Notes under the pieces: model-generated
Databases searched by the model: none
Seen by the model: only the letters and a program-made list of their open reading frames with translations
What the model was told of the DNA's origin: nothing
Made by a program: the position numbers and the translations under genes
Source: an uncultured Phascolarctobacterium sp.
GTDB taxonomy: Bacteria > Bacillota > Negativicutes > Acidaminococcales > Acidaminococcaceae
DNA: 64,000 nucleotides
Direction: 5' to 3'
NCBI GenBank assembly: GCA_947630795.1
Contig: CANRJC010000007.1
Span: 34,182-98,181, forward strand
Shown: in pieces, positions 34,014 to 43,956 of the stretch
Numbering within the stretch: position 1 is the first letter of the stretch
Layout of the letters: each line of letters opens with the position of its first letter

Positions 34014-35276
34014 ATGAAAACTTATGACGTGATCATCATCGGGGGCGGCCCCGGCGGCCTCACCGCTGCTTACAGCGCCCGAGAAAACGGAGCCGAATCC
34101 GTATTGGTCCTGGAGCGGGATCGAGAACTGGGAGGCATTTTGCAGCAATGCATCCACAACGGCTTCGGCCTTCACCGGTTTAAAGAAGAATTGACAGGCC
34201 CCGGCTACGCACAAAAATGCATCGATCTGATCAAAGACGAACCGGAGATCGAGTGCCGCACCGACAGCATGGTGCTGAACATCGAGGCCGACAAAACGGT
34301 GACTGCCGTCAGCCCCGACTTGGGCCTTTTCAAAGTGCAGGGCCGCACCGTCATCCTCACCATGGGCTGCAGGGAGCGCACCAGAGGAGCCATCCGCATC
34401 CCCGGCACCCGCCCCGCCGGTGTCTTCACCGCCGGCGCCGCCCAGCGCATGGTGAACATGGAAGGCTATCTTCCCGGCAAAAAGATCGTCATCTTGGGCA
34501 GCGGCGACATCGGCCTCATCATGGCACGCCGTCTCAGCTTGGAAGGTTGCCAAGTGGTGGCTTGCCTGGAGATCTGCCCCTTCTCCAACGGTCTCACCCG
34601 CAACATCGTTCAATGTTTGAACGATTTCGATATCCCCCTCTATCTCAGCCACACCATCGTCAAGATCAACGGCGATGCCAGAGTCACCGGGGTCACGGTG
34701 GCCAAAGTCGATGAAAAGATGCGGCCCATCCCCGGCACGGAATTCGAGCTGGACTGCGATACCGTGATGCTTTCCGTGGGCCTCATCCCCGAAAACGAAC
34801 TCTCCAAAGGGCTGAACATCCGGCTTCATCCTCTCACTGCGGGGCCCGTGGTGGATCAGCATCGGGAGACTTCTCAAAAAGGCTTTTTCGCCGCCGGCAA
34901 CGTGGTCCACGTGCACGACTTGGTAGACTTCGTCTCCGACGAAGCAGAGATCGCCGGTAAATTCGCTGCCTTGGCAGCTCGGGGCCTGTTGAGCGAGCCC
35001 ACAAAGACGGTGACGGTGCAGCCTACGGCGGGCGTTCGCACCTGCGTGCCCCAGATCTTGCATTTGAATGAAGAGGGCGAAACTCTTCAGCTCTTTTTAC
35101 GAGTGGCCGCGCCTCGCAGAAAATGCAAGTTGGTGCTGAAAAGCGGCGGCAAAGTCGTCGGCTCCAAATTTTTGCCGGTGGCCAAGCCCAGCGAGATGAT
35201 CACAGTGACGCTGCCGGCCGCCAAGTGCGCCGACCTGCAAGAGGTCTTGGAAGTCGGCTTGGAAGGAGGGCTGTAA
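34014..35276 (+). CDS. NAD(P)/FAD-dependent oxidoreductase (operon partner)
   Basis: About 420 residues. FAD motif DVIIIGGGPGGLTAAYSA at the N-terminus, ILTMGCRERTRGA, and a second dinucleotide-binding motif IVILGSGDIGLIMARRLSLEG (~161-181), so it binds FAD and NAD(P). A C-terminal GFFAAGNVVHVHDLVDFV matches the usual FAD-closing motif. Start ATG 34014 (MKTYDV). It probably passes electrons between the GlpA-like subunit and a pyridine nucleotide. Confidence 0.85.
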   Translation: MKTYDVIIIGGGPGGLTAAYSARENGAESVLVLERDRELGGILQQCIHNGFGLHRFKEELTGPGYAQKCIDLIKDEPEIECRTDSMVLNIEADKTVTAVSPDLGLFKVQGRTVILTMGCRERTRGAIRIPGTRPAGVFTAGAAQRMVNMEGYLPGKKIVILGSGDIGLIMARRLSLEGCQVVACLEICPFSNGLTRNIVQCLNDFDIPLYLSHTIVKINGDARVTGVTVAKVDEKMRPIPGTEFELDCDTVMLSVGLIPENELSKGLNIRLHPLTAGPVVDQHRETSQKGFFAAGNVVHVHDLVDFVSDEAEIAGKFAALAARGLLSEPTKTVTVQPTAGVRTCVPQILHLNEEGETLQLFLRVAAPRRKCKLVLKSGGKVVGSKFLPVAKPSEMITVTLPAAKCADLQEVLEVGLEGGL

Positions 35277-35277
35277 G

Positions 35278-35649
35278 ATGGCCGTTGAAACGAAAGTGAT
35301 GAACTGCATCATGTGCCCCATCGGCTGCGAATTGACGGTGACTTTGACCGACGGTGTCTTCAGCAGCGTCACCGGCAACACCTGCCCTCGGGGCGCCGTC
35401 TATGCCAAAGACGAAGTGACCGCTCCCAAAAGGATGCTCACAGGCACCGTAGCCTGCGAAGGCGGCCTCCTGCCTCTTTTGCCGGTGGTGAGCGCCGCCC
35501 CCCTGCCCAAAGAAAAAGTGCCGGAGTGCGCTGCCTTCCTGCGGCGAGTGACCGTAGCCGCCCCGGTGGCCTGCAAGCAAGTGATCGTGAAAAATATTTT
35601 GGGCTTGGGCGTAGATATGGTGGCCAGCCGCGACATGGCCAAAATTTAA
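35278..35649 (+). CDS. DUF1667 iron-sulfur-type protein
   Basis: 123 residues. The Cys pattern NCIMCPIGCELTV … GNTCPRGAVYA is that of DUF1667, found as the third gene after GlpA-like and FAD oxidoreductase genes in many anaerobes. Probably a small Fe-S electron carrier or structural subunit. Begins one base after the previous stop. Confidence 0.88.
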   Translation: MAVETKVMNCIMCPIGCELTVTLTDGVFSSVTGNTCPRGAVYAKDEVTAPKRMLTGTVACEGGLLPLLPVVSAAPLPKEKVPECAAFLRRVTVAAPVACKQVIVKNILGLGVDMVASRDMAKI

Positions 35650-35880
35650 ACGGGAGAAGTTTTTAGAAATATTTTCCGCTTTTTCCACATCTCGAATTTT
35701 TTCGGTGCGTTATTTAAAAGTTGGGAGATTTTTTAAAGACTGCCCGCTCTTGCGCCGAGCTCGAAAAATTTCGGACAAAAAATCAAAAGGCGGCCTCGCG
35801 AAATGCAGGGCCGTCTTTTTTCTTGCCAAGGCCGCCGAAGTGGTATATCATGGAAATGATTTTTGTAAGGAGGCCCGAGA

Positions 35881-36765
35881 GTGGAGAACGAACATAAAAA
35901 AGGCATCCTTTACGGCGTGGCGGCCTATGTGATCTGGGGGCTGCTCCCCGTCTATTGGAAACAAGTGCAAAATGTGCCCACTATGGAGATCTTGGCCAAC
36001 CGTTTCCTCTGGTCGGCCGTCTTCATCGTGCTGCTGTTGGCGGTGCGGGGCCGGCTGGGCCTTTTCGCGCAAGAGACGAAACAGGTCTTCTCCGCTTGGC
36101 GCAGCGGCTGCTGCATGATAGCGGCGGCGGTGAGCATCGCCGTCAACTGGGGCGTCTTCATCTGGGCAGTGGAGAACGGCCATATTTTGGCCACCAGTCT
36201 GGGCTATTACATCAACCCGCTCATGAGCGTGCTCTTAGGGCTGGTGTTCCTCAAAGAAAAGCTGCGGAAATTGGAGTGGCTGGCCGTGGCCTTGGCCTCT
36301 GCGGGCATCGCCTTTTTGATCGCGCGGACCGGCTCTCTGCCTTGGGTGTCGTTGGTGGTGCCCGGCTCCTTCGCCGTCTACGGCCTTTTGAAAAAATATC
36401 TCAAGATCAGCGCTTTTAACGGCATTTTATTGGAGACTCTCATCATCTCTCCCTTCATGCTCTTTTATTTGGTCCGTCTGTGGCTGGCGGGGGGCACCGC
36501 CCTGCAGACCCAGCCCCTCACCGTCTCTTTCTTTCTGGCGGGAGCGGGAGCGGTGACGGCCACCCCTCTCATCCTCTTCACTGCCTGCGCCCAACTGCTG
36601 CCCTTGAACATGGTGGGCTTTTTGCAATATATTTCTCCCAATATGACCCTGCTCTTGGGCATCTTCGTCTACGACGAGCCCTTCACTCCCACCCTCGCTT
36701 TCACCTTCGGCTGCATCTGGCTGGGCTTGGCCTGCTACATCACCTCCCGCCTCCGCAGCAGGTGA
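35881..36765 (+). CDS. rarD: RarD/EamA-type drug-metabolite transporter
   Basis: 294 residues, about ten membrane helices in two EamA halves. KGILYGVAAYVIWGLLPVYWK at the start and NMVGFLQYISPNMTLLLGIFVYDEPF in the second half are typical of RarD proteins. Substrate is unknown in this family. Start is GTG 35881 with GGAGG seven to ten bases before. Confidence 0.88.
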   Translation: MENEHKKGILYGVAAYVIWGLLPVYWKQVQNVPTMEILANRFLWSAVFIVLLLAVRGRLGLFAQETKQVFSAWRSGCCMIAAAVSIAVNWGVFIWAVENGHILATSLGYYINPLMSVLLGLVFLKEKLRKLEWLAVALASAGIAFLIARTGSLPWVSLVVPGSFAVYGLLKKYLKISAFNGILLETLIISPFMLFYLVRLWLAGGTALQTQPLTVSFFLAGAGAVTATPLILFTACAQLLPLNMVGFLQYISPNMTLLLGIFVYDEPFTPTLAFTFGCIWLGLACYITSRLRSR

Positions 36766-36993
36766 GCCGTTCCTGTCTTTTCGCCGCCGAGCCGGCGGTT
36801 TTTCTTTTTTTGCGAAGAGCACGGCTCAAGACTTTTATTTGCGGGCACAGTACCTGCGAAAATTTTTTGAAATTTTTGTGAAGGGACCCTTGACACGGTC
36901 CTTTTTTTATGCCTCTGCAAAGTGCGAAGGCAAAATTTCAGAGCCGCCCGCCTACATTTTGTGGTGCAGCTGCCCGCGCTCAAAAAAGGAAAG
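36766..36993. other. Intergenic stretch with terminator after rarD
   Basis: No gene seen. A short hairpin GGACC-CTTGACAC-GGTCC at 36884-36901 is followed by seven T and may end rarD transcription. Confidence 0.5.
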
Positions 36994-37141
36994 TTATCCA
37001 CAGTTTGTGCATAACCTGTGAGAAAGGGAGAAAGATTTTTGTGACGATCAGGAAAAAACAGGCTTTGAGCGGGTCTTTTCCCCGCTGCGGCCGTCTTTTC
37101 TCACCGCCAACTGTGGATAAAACTGTGAGTGCTGTGCATAA
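36994..37141. promoter_or_regulatory. DnaA-box cluster away from dnaA
   Basis: Two perfect consensus boxes, TTATCCACA (36994-37002) and TGTGGATAA (37112-37120), each followed by TGTGCATAA (37006-37014 and 37133-37141), a one-base variant. Four boxes in 148 bp, with no gene, about 12 kb from the dnaA-dnaN intergenic region. A DnaA-titrating or reactivating site is possible. Confidence 0.75.
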
Positions 37142-37239
37142 CTCGGTGTACTGCCGCTCTTGCTGCCACCACATTTCGTGGCCGCTCTTTTTTCTTCGCT
37201 TTTATTTAAAATTTATCCCTTTCTTTGCCCCGCTCACGC

Positions 37240-37271
37240 AAAAAAAGCAGCCCTTCGCGAAGAAGGACTGC
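37240..37271 (-). terminator. Terminator of tRNA-Gly
   Basis: On the minus strand GCAGTCCTTC pairs with GAAGGGCTGC and is followed by a long T run, directly after the tRNA. Confidence 0.85.
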
Positions 37272-37279
37272 AAGATTTT

Positions 37280-37353
37280 TGGAGCGGATGATGGGAATCG
37301 AACCCACAAATTCAGCTTGGGAAGCTGATGTTTTACCACTAAACTACACCCGC
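37280..37353 (-). tRNA. tRNA-Gly (anticodon CCC)
   Basis: Cloverleaf on the minus strand: acceptor GCGGGTG/CATCCGC, D arm GTTT…AAAC, anticodon stem TCAGC/GCTGA with loop TTCCCAA (anticodon CCC), T arm with GGGTTCGATTCCC, discriminator T, and an encoded CCA end. It has its own promoter and terminator, so it is a single-gene unit. It reads GGG codons. Confidence 0.95.
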
Positions 37354-37366
37354 ATGAACATCAGTT

Positions 37367-37395
37367 ATTATATCACAGCCTTCTGATACTTGCAA
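37367..37395 (-). promoter_or_regulatory. Promoter of tRNA-Gly
   Basis: Minus strand: TTGCAA (37395-37390), N17, TATAAT (37372-37367). Confidence 0.85.
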
Positions 37396-37414
37396 GACTG
37401 CCGCCGCGATTTTG

Positions 37415-37620
37415 CTTTTTCCGCAAGGCCCTGCTATTTTGCAAGAAACTTTTTCCGCAACTCGGTGCTTTTTTTGCCATAGCCTTTTTCCCGTAAGCTC
37501 GGGCGTTTTTGCGAGAGACTTTTTCCGCAAACTCGCATATTTTTGCTATAGACTTTTTCTGAAACGTCTGACTTTTTTGCGACCGACTTTTTCTTTTTGT
37601 GATAAAATAAAGCCAAAGAG
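37415..37620. repeat. Degenerate tandem array, 34-35-bp period
   Basis: CTTTTTC-type cores start at 37415, 37449, 37484, 37519, 37553 and 37587, spaced 34 or 35. The longer unit reads like CTTTTTCCGCAAACTCG followed by a GTTTTTGCGAGAGA-type half. It lies between the tRNA promoter and the next gene and shares the period and the T-tract core with the array at 25.8 kb. Confidence 0.75.
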
Positions 37621-37670
37621 CCGTGACTTTTTGCGCTCGACCTTTTTTAAAGAGAGAGGCTGTGAGATCT

Positions 37671-38345
37671 ATGCGGAAAAATTTTTTGCTCGCTGCTTTG
37701 TGCTCAGCTTTTTTGCCTTTGAACTCTGCCTTTGCGCCCCCGACTTTTGCGGCTCCCGCTGCGTCTGAACAAACGGAGAAGACCGCTGCCGCAGCCGTTG
37801 AAGAAGGGCAGGCCGCCTCGAGCAGCGAGGAGCAACCCACTGCCGAGGTCTCGCAAGTTGCGGCCGAGCCGGTCCAGGAGCCTGCTTTCACGGAAGAAGT
37901 CATCGATACTGCCGCCATGGCCCAACGGCTGGCGGAAGAGGACGGCGACGTCCTCTATGTGGACGCAGACGGGTCCGTCACCGTTTACTACGACAGCGCC
38001 GCCGACAAGGGCCTGCGCACCCGCATCGCCGCCGGCGCCCCTTTGGGCGTCACCCTGCGTCTTTACACCAACAACAAAGACACCTTCCTACACATGTACA
38101 AAACTTTGCAAAAACTTCAGGGAGGCAGCAAAGAACTGGGGGCTTATCGCATCCTCACCGACAGAGAATTGAACAAGGTATTGAAGAACGGCACCGAGGT
38201 CTACCGCTGCTGGTTCATGCGGGTGCCCAAAGAAAAGGGCTGGTCCGGGGGAGGCTTGGGCATCGGCCTCGGCTTCGGCTTCGGCGGCGGCCACCATTAT
38301 CATCATCACCACGGTCCCTTTTTCGGCATCGGCCCCTGGTGGTGA
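37671..38345 (+). CDS. Exported protein with Gly/His-rich C-terminus
   Basis: About 224 residues. Signal peptide MRKNFLLAALCSAFLPL…FA, an Ala/Glu/Ser-rich linker (~35-85), a compact domain (~95-200; DGDVLYVDADGSVTVYYDSAADKGLRTRIAAGAPL, LGAYRILTDRELNKVLKNG) and a tail of glycine then histidines (GGGHHYHHHHG) ending FFGIGPWW. I do not recognise the family. The tail suggests metal binding or surface assembly. Start ATG 37671 is chosen because the signal peptide begins there. Confidence 0.7.
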   Translation: MRKNFLLAALCSAFLPLNSAFAPPTFAAPAASEQTEKTAAAAVEEGQAASSSEEQPTAEVSQVAAEPVQEPAFTEEVIDTAAMAQRLAEEDGDVLYVDADGSVTVYYDSAADKGLRTRIAAGAPLGVTLRLYTNNKDTFLHMYKTLQKLQGGSKELGAYRILTDRELNKVLKNGTEVYRCWFMRVPKEKGWSGGGLGIGLGFGFGGGHHYHHHHGPFFGIGPWW

Positions 38346-38375
38346 AGAGAGAAAACAGCATCGACGTATATTTTT

Positions 38376-38407
38376 GGACTGCGGCTTTGTGCCGCGGTCC
38401 TTCTTTT
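38376..38407 (+). terminator. Terminator of the exported-protein gene
   Basis: GGACTGCGGC and GCCGCGGTCC around TTTGT, then a T-rich tail. Confidence 0.85.
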
Positions 38408-38464
38408 TTACGGCGGATCGAAAAAAGCGGCGCCCTTCGCCGTTGCAGCTCCGCTGTTTTTTCC

Positions 38465-38505
38465 TAAGGAAAGAGCCGTCCTATCTTTTTGAGACAGAAC
38501 GGCTC
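38465..38505 (-). terminator. Possible gyrA terminator
   Basis: Minus strand: GAGCCGT … ACGGCTC followed by TTTCC; lies 40 bases past the gyrA stop. Confidence 0.55.
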
Positions 38506-38542
38506 TTGTTGTTTATGTCGAGATCTTTTCGCAGAGAGTGCT

Positions 38543-41083
<2,541 letters not shown>

Positions 41084-41199
41084 TGGCCTTACCCTTGTCT
41101 TCCTTCCTCATTGTACGATGGAGCGATGCTACCACATATAGTAATATTATAGCATAATTTACAAATTATCGCAAAATGTTGACGCTCGCGACCGCAAGC

Positions 41200-41586
41200 T
41201 CACGCTTTTTTCTCTGGGCTTTTTTTCTTGAATGTTTTCGGTGAAGTGAGCCGATAGCTGAGGTCGAGCAAATTGCAAAGAACTTTGTCGCTCACACTGC
41301 CGTCTAAAAAAAGCGTGAGCCAATGTTTTTTGTTCATGTGATAGGCGGGCCTGATGCCCGGCTCCTGCCACAGCACTTCATTTTCCGAGGGCACTCCCTT
41401 CACGTTGACGATATCGATGCTGCCGGTGCCGGGCAGGCCCAGCTTTTTCCTTTCCACCCGCAGCAAAACGGCATACCATTTACCGCCTCCATTGCGCAGA
41501 ACCGCTCCGTCAAAATCTTCCCACGGGTATTCCGCCTCCGTGCCGTAATTCTCCAGCGCCCACTGCAGCAATTCTTCGCGCTTCAT
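41200..41586 (-). CDS. MmcQ/YjbR-family protein
   Basis: 128 residues of the MmcQ/YjbR (DUF419) family with a CyaY-like fold: LLQWALENYGTEAEYPWEDFDGAVLRNGGGKWYAVLL at the start and HWLTLFLDGSVSDKVLCNLLDLSYRL near the end. A small DNA-binding-like domain of unknown role. AGGAG precedes ATG 41586. The unusual palindromes at 41709-41766 lie ~120 bases upstream. Confidence 0.85.
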   Translation of the reverse strand: MKREELLQWALENYGTEAEYPWEDFDGAVLRNGGGKWYAVLLRVERKKLGLPGTGSIDIVNVKGVPSENEVLWQEPGIRPAYHMNKKHWLTLFLDGSVSDKVLCNLLDLSYRLTSPKTFKKKSPEKKA

Positions 41587-41708
41587 AAAAAGCTCCTTTC
41601 TTCGCCTTCACTCGCAGTGAAAAAGTTCAGAGCCGCTCTTCTTTCGTTTTTCTTTTTCAGTCTATGGTCTTTAAAGCTACGAACATTTTTATAAAACTCT
41701 GCTTTCTC

Positions 41709-41766
41709 TCACACGATTTTATATAAAAGTGTGATTTTTTTCACATAATTCTATATAAAAGTGTGA
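41709..41766. promoter_or_regulatory. Tandem palindromes forming a perfect CRP-type site
   Basis: Two 26-bp palindromes, TCACAC-N14-GTGTGA (41709-41734) and TCACAT-N14-GTGTGA (41741-41766), both with a TATATAA centre, are separated by six T. The facing half-sites give TGTGA-N6-TCACA at 41730-41745, the consensus of CRP/FNR-family regulators. Upstream of the MmcQ-like gene (minus strand). Confidence 0.7.
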
Positions 41767-41834
41767 TCGACCGTGAGTGATCGCTCTTCAAGTGAAAATT
41801 TTTTCTTTTTTGCCGACCTCTTTTTTAACTTTTT

Positions 41835-41990
41835 TCCTTCGTATATATAGCTCTGATTTTTACCTTTTTAGCCGACGATGATGAGTATATTGTCTAGCTC
41901 TTCTTTTTTCTTCCTTGCTGTATATAGCTGGGAGTTTTCTGTTTTCAGCTGACGACGGTGACTTTTTCGCCGAGTTCTTCTTACCAATGT
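41835..41990. repeat. Degenerate 77-bp direct repeat
   Basis: TATATAGCTCTGATTTT…AGCCGACGATGATGA recurs 77 bases later as TATATAGCTGGGAGTTTT…AGCTGACGACGGTGA (TATATAG at 41844 and 41921). T-rich and gene-free. Confidence 0.55.
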
Positions 41991-42020
41991 AAAAAAGCTG
42001 ACTTCTTCGTCAGCTTTTTT
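41991..42020. terminator. Bidirectional terminator beside the TSUP gene
   Basis: AAAAAAGCTGAC and GTCAGCTTTTTT around TTCTTC. On the minus strand it ends the TSUP transcript. Confidence 0.85.
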
Positions 42021-42032
42021 GCGAGGCGCTGT

Positions 42033-42815
42033 CTATTTAAAGATGATATCGTACACCTGCTTGCCGATCAGCACGACGGTGACCGCAAGAAAGAGGGGCC
42101 GCACGTAGGCCGTTCCCTTGCTGATGGCCAGCCGGGAACCGCACAGGGCTCCCGCGATCATAGCGCAGCCCATGATCAAACTGTAGTACCAATAAATGGT
42201 GCCGGCCAAAGCGAAGCTGACCAAAGCTCCCAAGTTGCTGCCTAAATTCAAAGCCTTGGCGTTGCCGGCCGCCGTCACGAAATCAAAACCCAAAAAGAGG
42301 AAGCCGAAGATGAGAAAGCTGCCGGTGCCCGGGCCGAAGAAGCCGTCGTAAAAGCCGATGCCGGCGGCCATGAGAGCGGCAGCCCCATAGGCGGCCTTGC
42401 TCAGCTTTTCCTTCACGGAGGTGCCGGCGGCCCAGTCTTTGCGGCGAAAAGTGTAGACTGCCACGGCGATGAGCAAAAGGACGATGACCTTCTTCAACAA
42501 AGCTTCCGGCAAAAGGTAGACCACATAGGCCCCTAGGGCCGAGCCGAAAAAAGAAAGAGGCATCAAAAAAAGAGACAGCTTTTTGGCCATCTTGCCCGCC
42601 TGCCAGAAGGAAAGAAAGCTGGTGACGGCGCCCATGGAAGAAGCCAATTTGTTGGTGCCCAAAGCGAAGGGCACCGGCATCCCCAACGCCAGAAGGGAAG
42701 GTGTGGTCACTAAGCCGCCGCCTCCCACAGATGAATCCACGAAGGCGGCGATGAAGCCGGCCGCCAGCAAGTAGAGCACCGTAAAAGTATCCAATACCGG
42801 TATGAAGCCGTCCAT
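42033..42815 (-). CDS. TSUP-family (TauE/SafE) permease
   Basis: 260 residues, about eight membrane helices. The N-terminal FIAAFVDSSVGGGGLVTTPSLLALGMPVPFALGTNKLAS and the central FYDGFFGPGTGSFLIF are the two TauE/SafE repeats. Members export or import sulfonates and related anions. Lies immediately downstream of thiN on the minus strand with 34 bases between. Confidence 0.9.
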   Translation of the reverse strand: MDGFIPVLDTFTVLYLLAAGFIAAFVDSSVGGGGLVTTPSLLALGMPVPFALGTNKLASSMGAVTSFLSFWQAGKMAKKLSLFLMPLSFFGSALGAYVVYLLPEALLKKVIVLLLIAVAVYTFRRKDWAAGTSVKEKLSKAAYGAAALMAAGIGFYDGFFGPGTGSFLIFGFLFLGFDFVTAAGNAKALNLGSNLGALVSFALAGTIYWYYSLIMGCAMIAGALCGSRLAISKGTAYVRPLFLAVTVVLIGKQVYDIIFK

Positions 42816-42849
42816 AAAAACCTCTTTAAAATTTTATCTTCTTGTTCTC

Positions 42850-43578
42850 TCAGGCCGAAAACTTCATGTAGATCCCAAGAGTTCCGTCTTCGCAGCAGGC
42901 TGTGAAGCCCGATCTGCCCGCCGCCAAAACATTGCTGACGGCATAAGGCTGCAGCTGCTTCAAGCGAGCCCCCTTCAACGGCCATCTCACTCCTTCGATA
43001 GAAGCGCGGGCCGTTTCCGTAAAAGGCAAAAGAGAAACAGCTTCCGCTTTTTCCGGCTCCTTTAAGGCGAAGGTCCACTTTTCGCCGCTGCGTGCCAAAA
43101 GCAGCACTTCTGCTCCATCGGCCAAAAAAACAGGGCAAGGCTGCCCTTGCCGTTGCTGCCAAGCAAGAAGAGAGTAGAGAGCGCTGAAGAGATGATCGAA
43201 ACGGCCGCCCCAAATGCCGCTGATGATGAGAGGAGCAGAAGGCAGTCTTTCCAATAATAATTGCAGATCGGTGGCGTCCTTCAAAGAGTCGAACTTCTCT
43301 ACGGCAGTGCCCAAGGCAGCGCAGCGCTCGTAACTTACATGCGAGCCGCTGTCTTCGTCTCCCAACAAAAGGCGGGGGACCAGACCCGCAGCCAGTGCGT
43401 AGTCTGCTCCTTTATCGGCGCAAAAAATTTTTGCTTTGGGGTTGAGCTCCGCTAAATTTTTAAGATATTCCCTCGTCGGGGCCCTGCCTCCTGCCACCGC
43501 CAAATTTATTTTCTCGGTGGGGCGGTTTTTTTCTTCAAGAGAACAGGTGACTTGGGGCAGTGAAAAGAGGGTGCTCAT
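42850..43578 (-). CDS. thiN: Thiamine pyrophosphokinase
   Basis: 242 residues. Converts thiamine to thiamine diphosphate with ATP. Family blocks: AVAGGRAP, FCADKGADYALAAGLVPRLLLGDEDS, FDSLKDATDLQLLL and ISGIWGGRFDHLFSALYSLL (the GGR-x-DH motif). C-terminal beta domain. ATG overlaps the TAA of the upstream 94-aa gene by one base, so the two are coupled. Confidence 0.9.
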   Translation of the reverse strand: MSTLFSLPQVTCSLEEKNRPTEKINLAVAGGRAPTREYLKNLAELNPKAKIFCADKGADYALAAGLVPRLLLGDEDSGSHVSYERCAALGTAVEKFDSLKDATDLQLLLERLPSAPLIISGIWGGRFDHLFSALYSLLAWQQRQGQPCPVFLADGAEVLLLARSGEKWTFALKEPEKAEAVSLLPFTETARASIEGVRWPLKGARLKQLQPYAVSNVLAAGRSGFTACCEDGTLGIYMKFSA

Positions 43579-43862
43579 TATTTTTCCGTCACTGTTTTGA
43601 TCACCACAGTATCCTTTTCCCGAGTCACTTTAAAGGAGCAGGGCTGTTTCTTTTTCAAGCACTCCATGCTGAGCTCCAATAAAAAGCGGTTCAGCCGCTC
43701 TGCTTCTTCCGCCGGCAGCAACAGGGCAGCAGGTTTGGCCGCTGCTTTTTTGCGAAGGACGGTGCTGCCGCTCTCCCCTCGGTCGATATTTTCGAAACTT
43801 TCTTTTTCTTTGAAGCCTTTCAGCATGTCCTCATCGGAGAGCCCTTTGACGATCTTGCCCAT
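43578..43862 (-). CDS. Unknown 94-aa protein between gyrB and thiN
   Basis: A small charged protein (MGKIVKGLSDEDMLKGFKEK…) with an Ala/Lys-rich linker and a C-terminal helix-strand (EEAERLNRFLLELSMECLKKKQ, CSFKVTREKDTVVIKTV). Not recognised. GGAGAAAGGGAGG precedes the ATG, so it is likely translated. Overlaps thiN by one base. Confidence 0.65.
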   Translation of the reverse strand: MGKIVKGLSDEDMLKGFKEKESFENIDRGESGSTVLRKKAAAKPAALLLPAEEAERLNRFLLELSMECLKKKQPCSFKVTREKDTVVIKTVTEK

Positions 43863-43956
43863 TTTTTCCTCCCTTTCTCCAGCGGAAGAAGTCGGTGAGA
43901 GTTTTTATGCACTTCTGCTTCGACTTAAAGAGCGAGCTTTCAGAGTACCTCTTTTT

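Noticed and set aside
37373..37918. A 181-codon minus-strand frame with Lys/Ser-rich repeats
   Set aside because: It is the translation of the 34-35-bp DNA array running into the antisense of the exported-protein gene.
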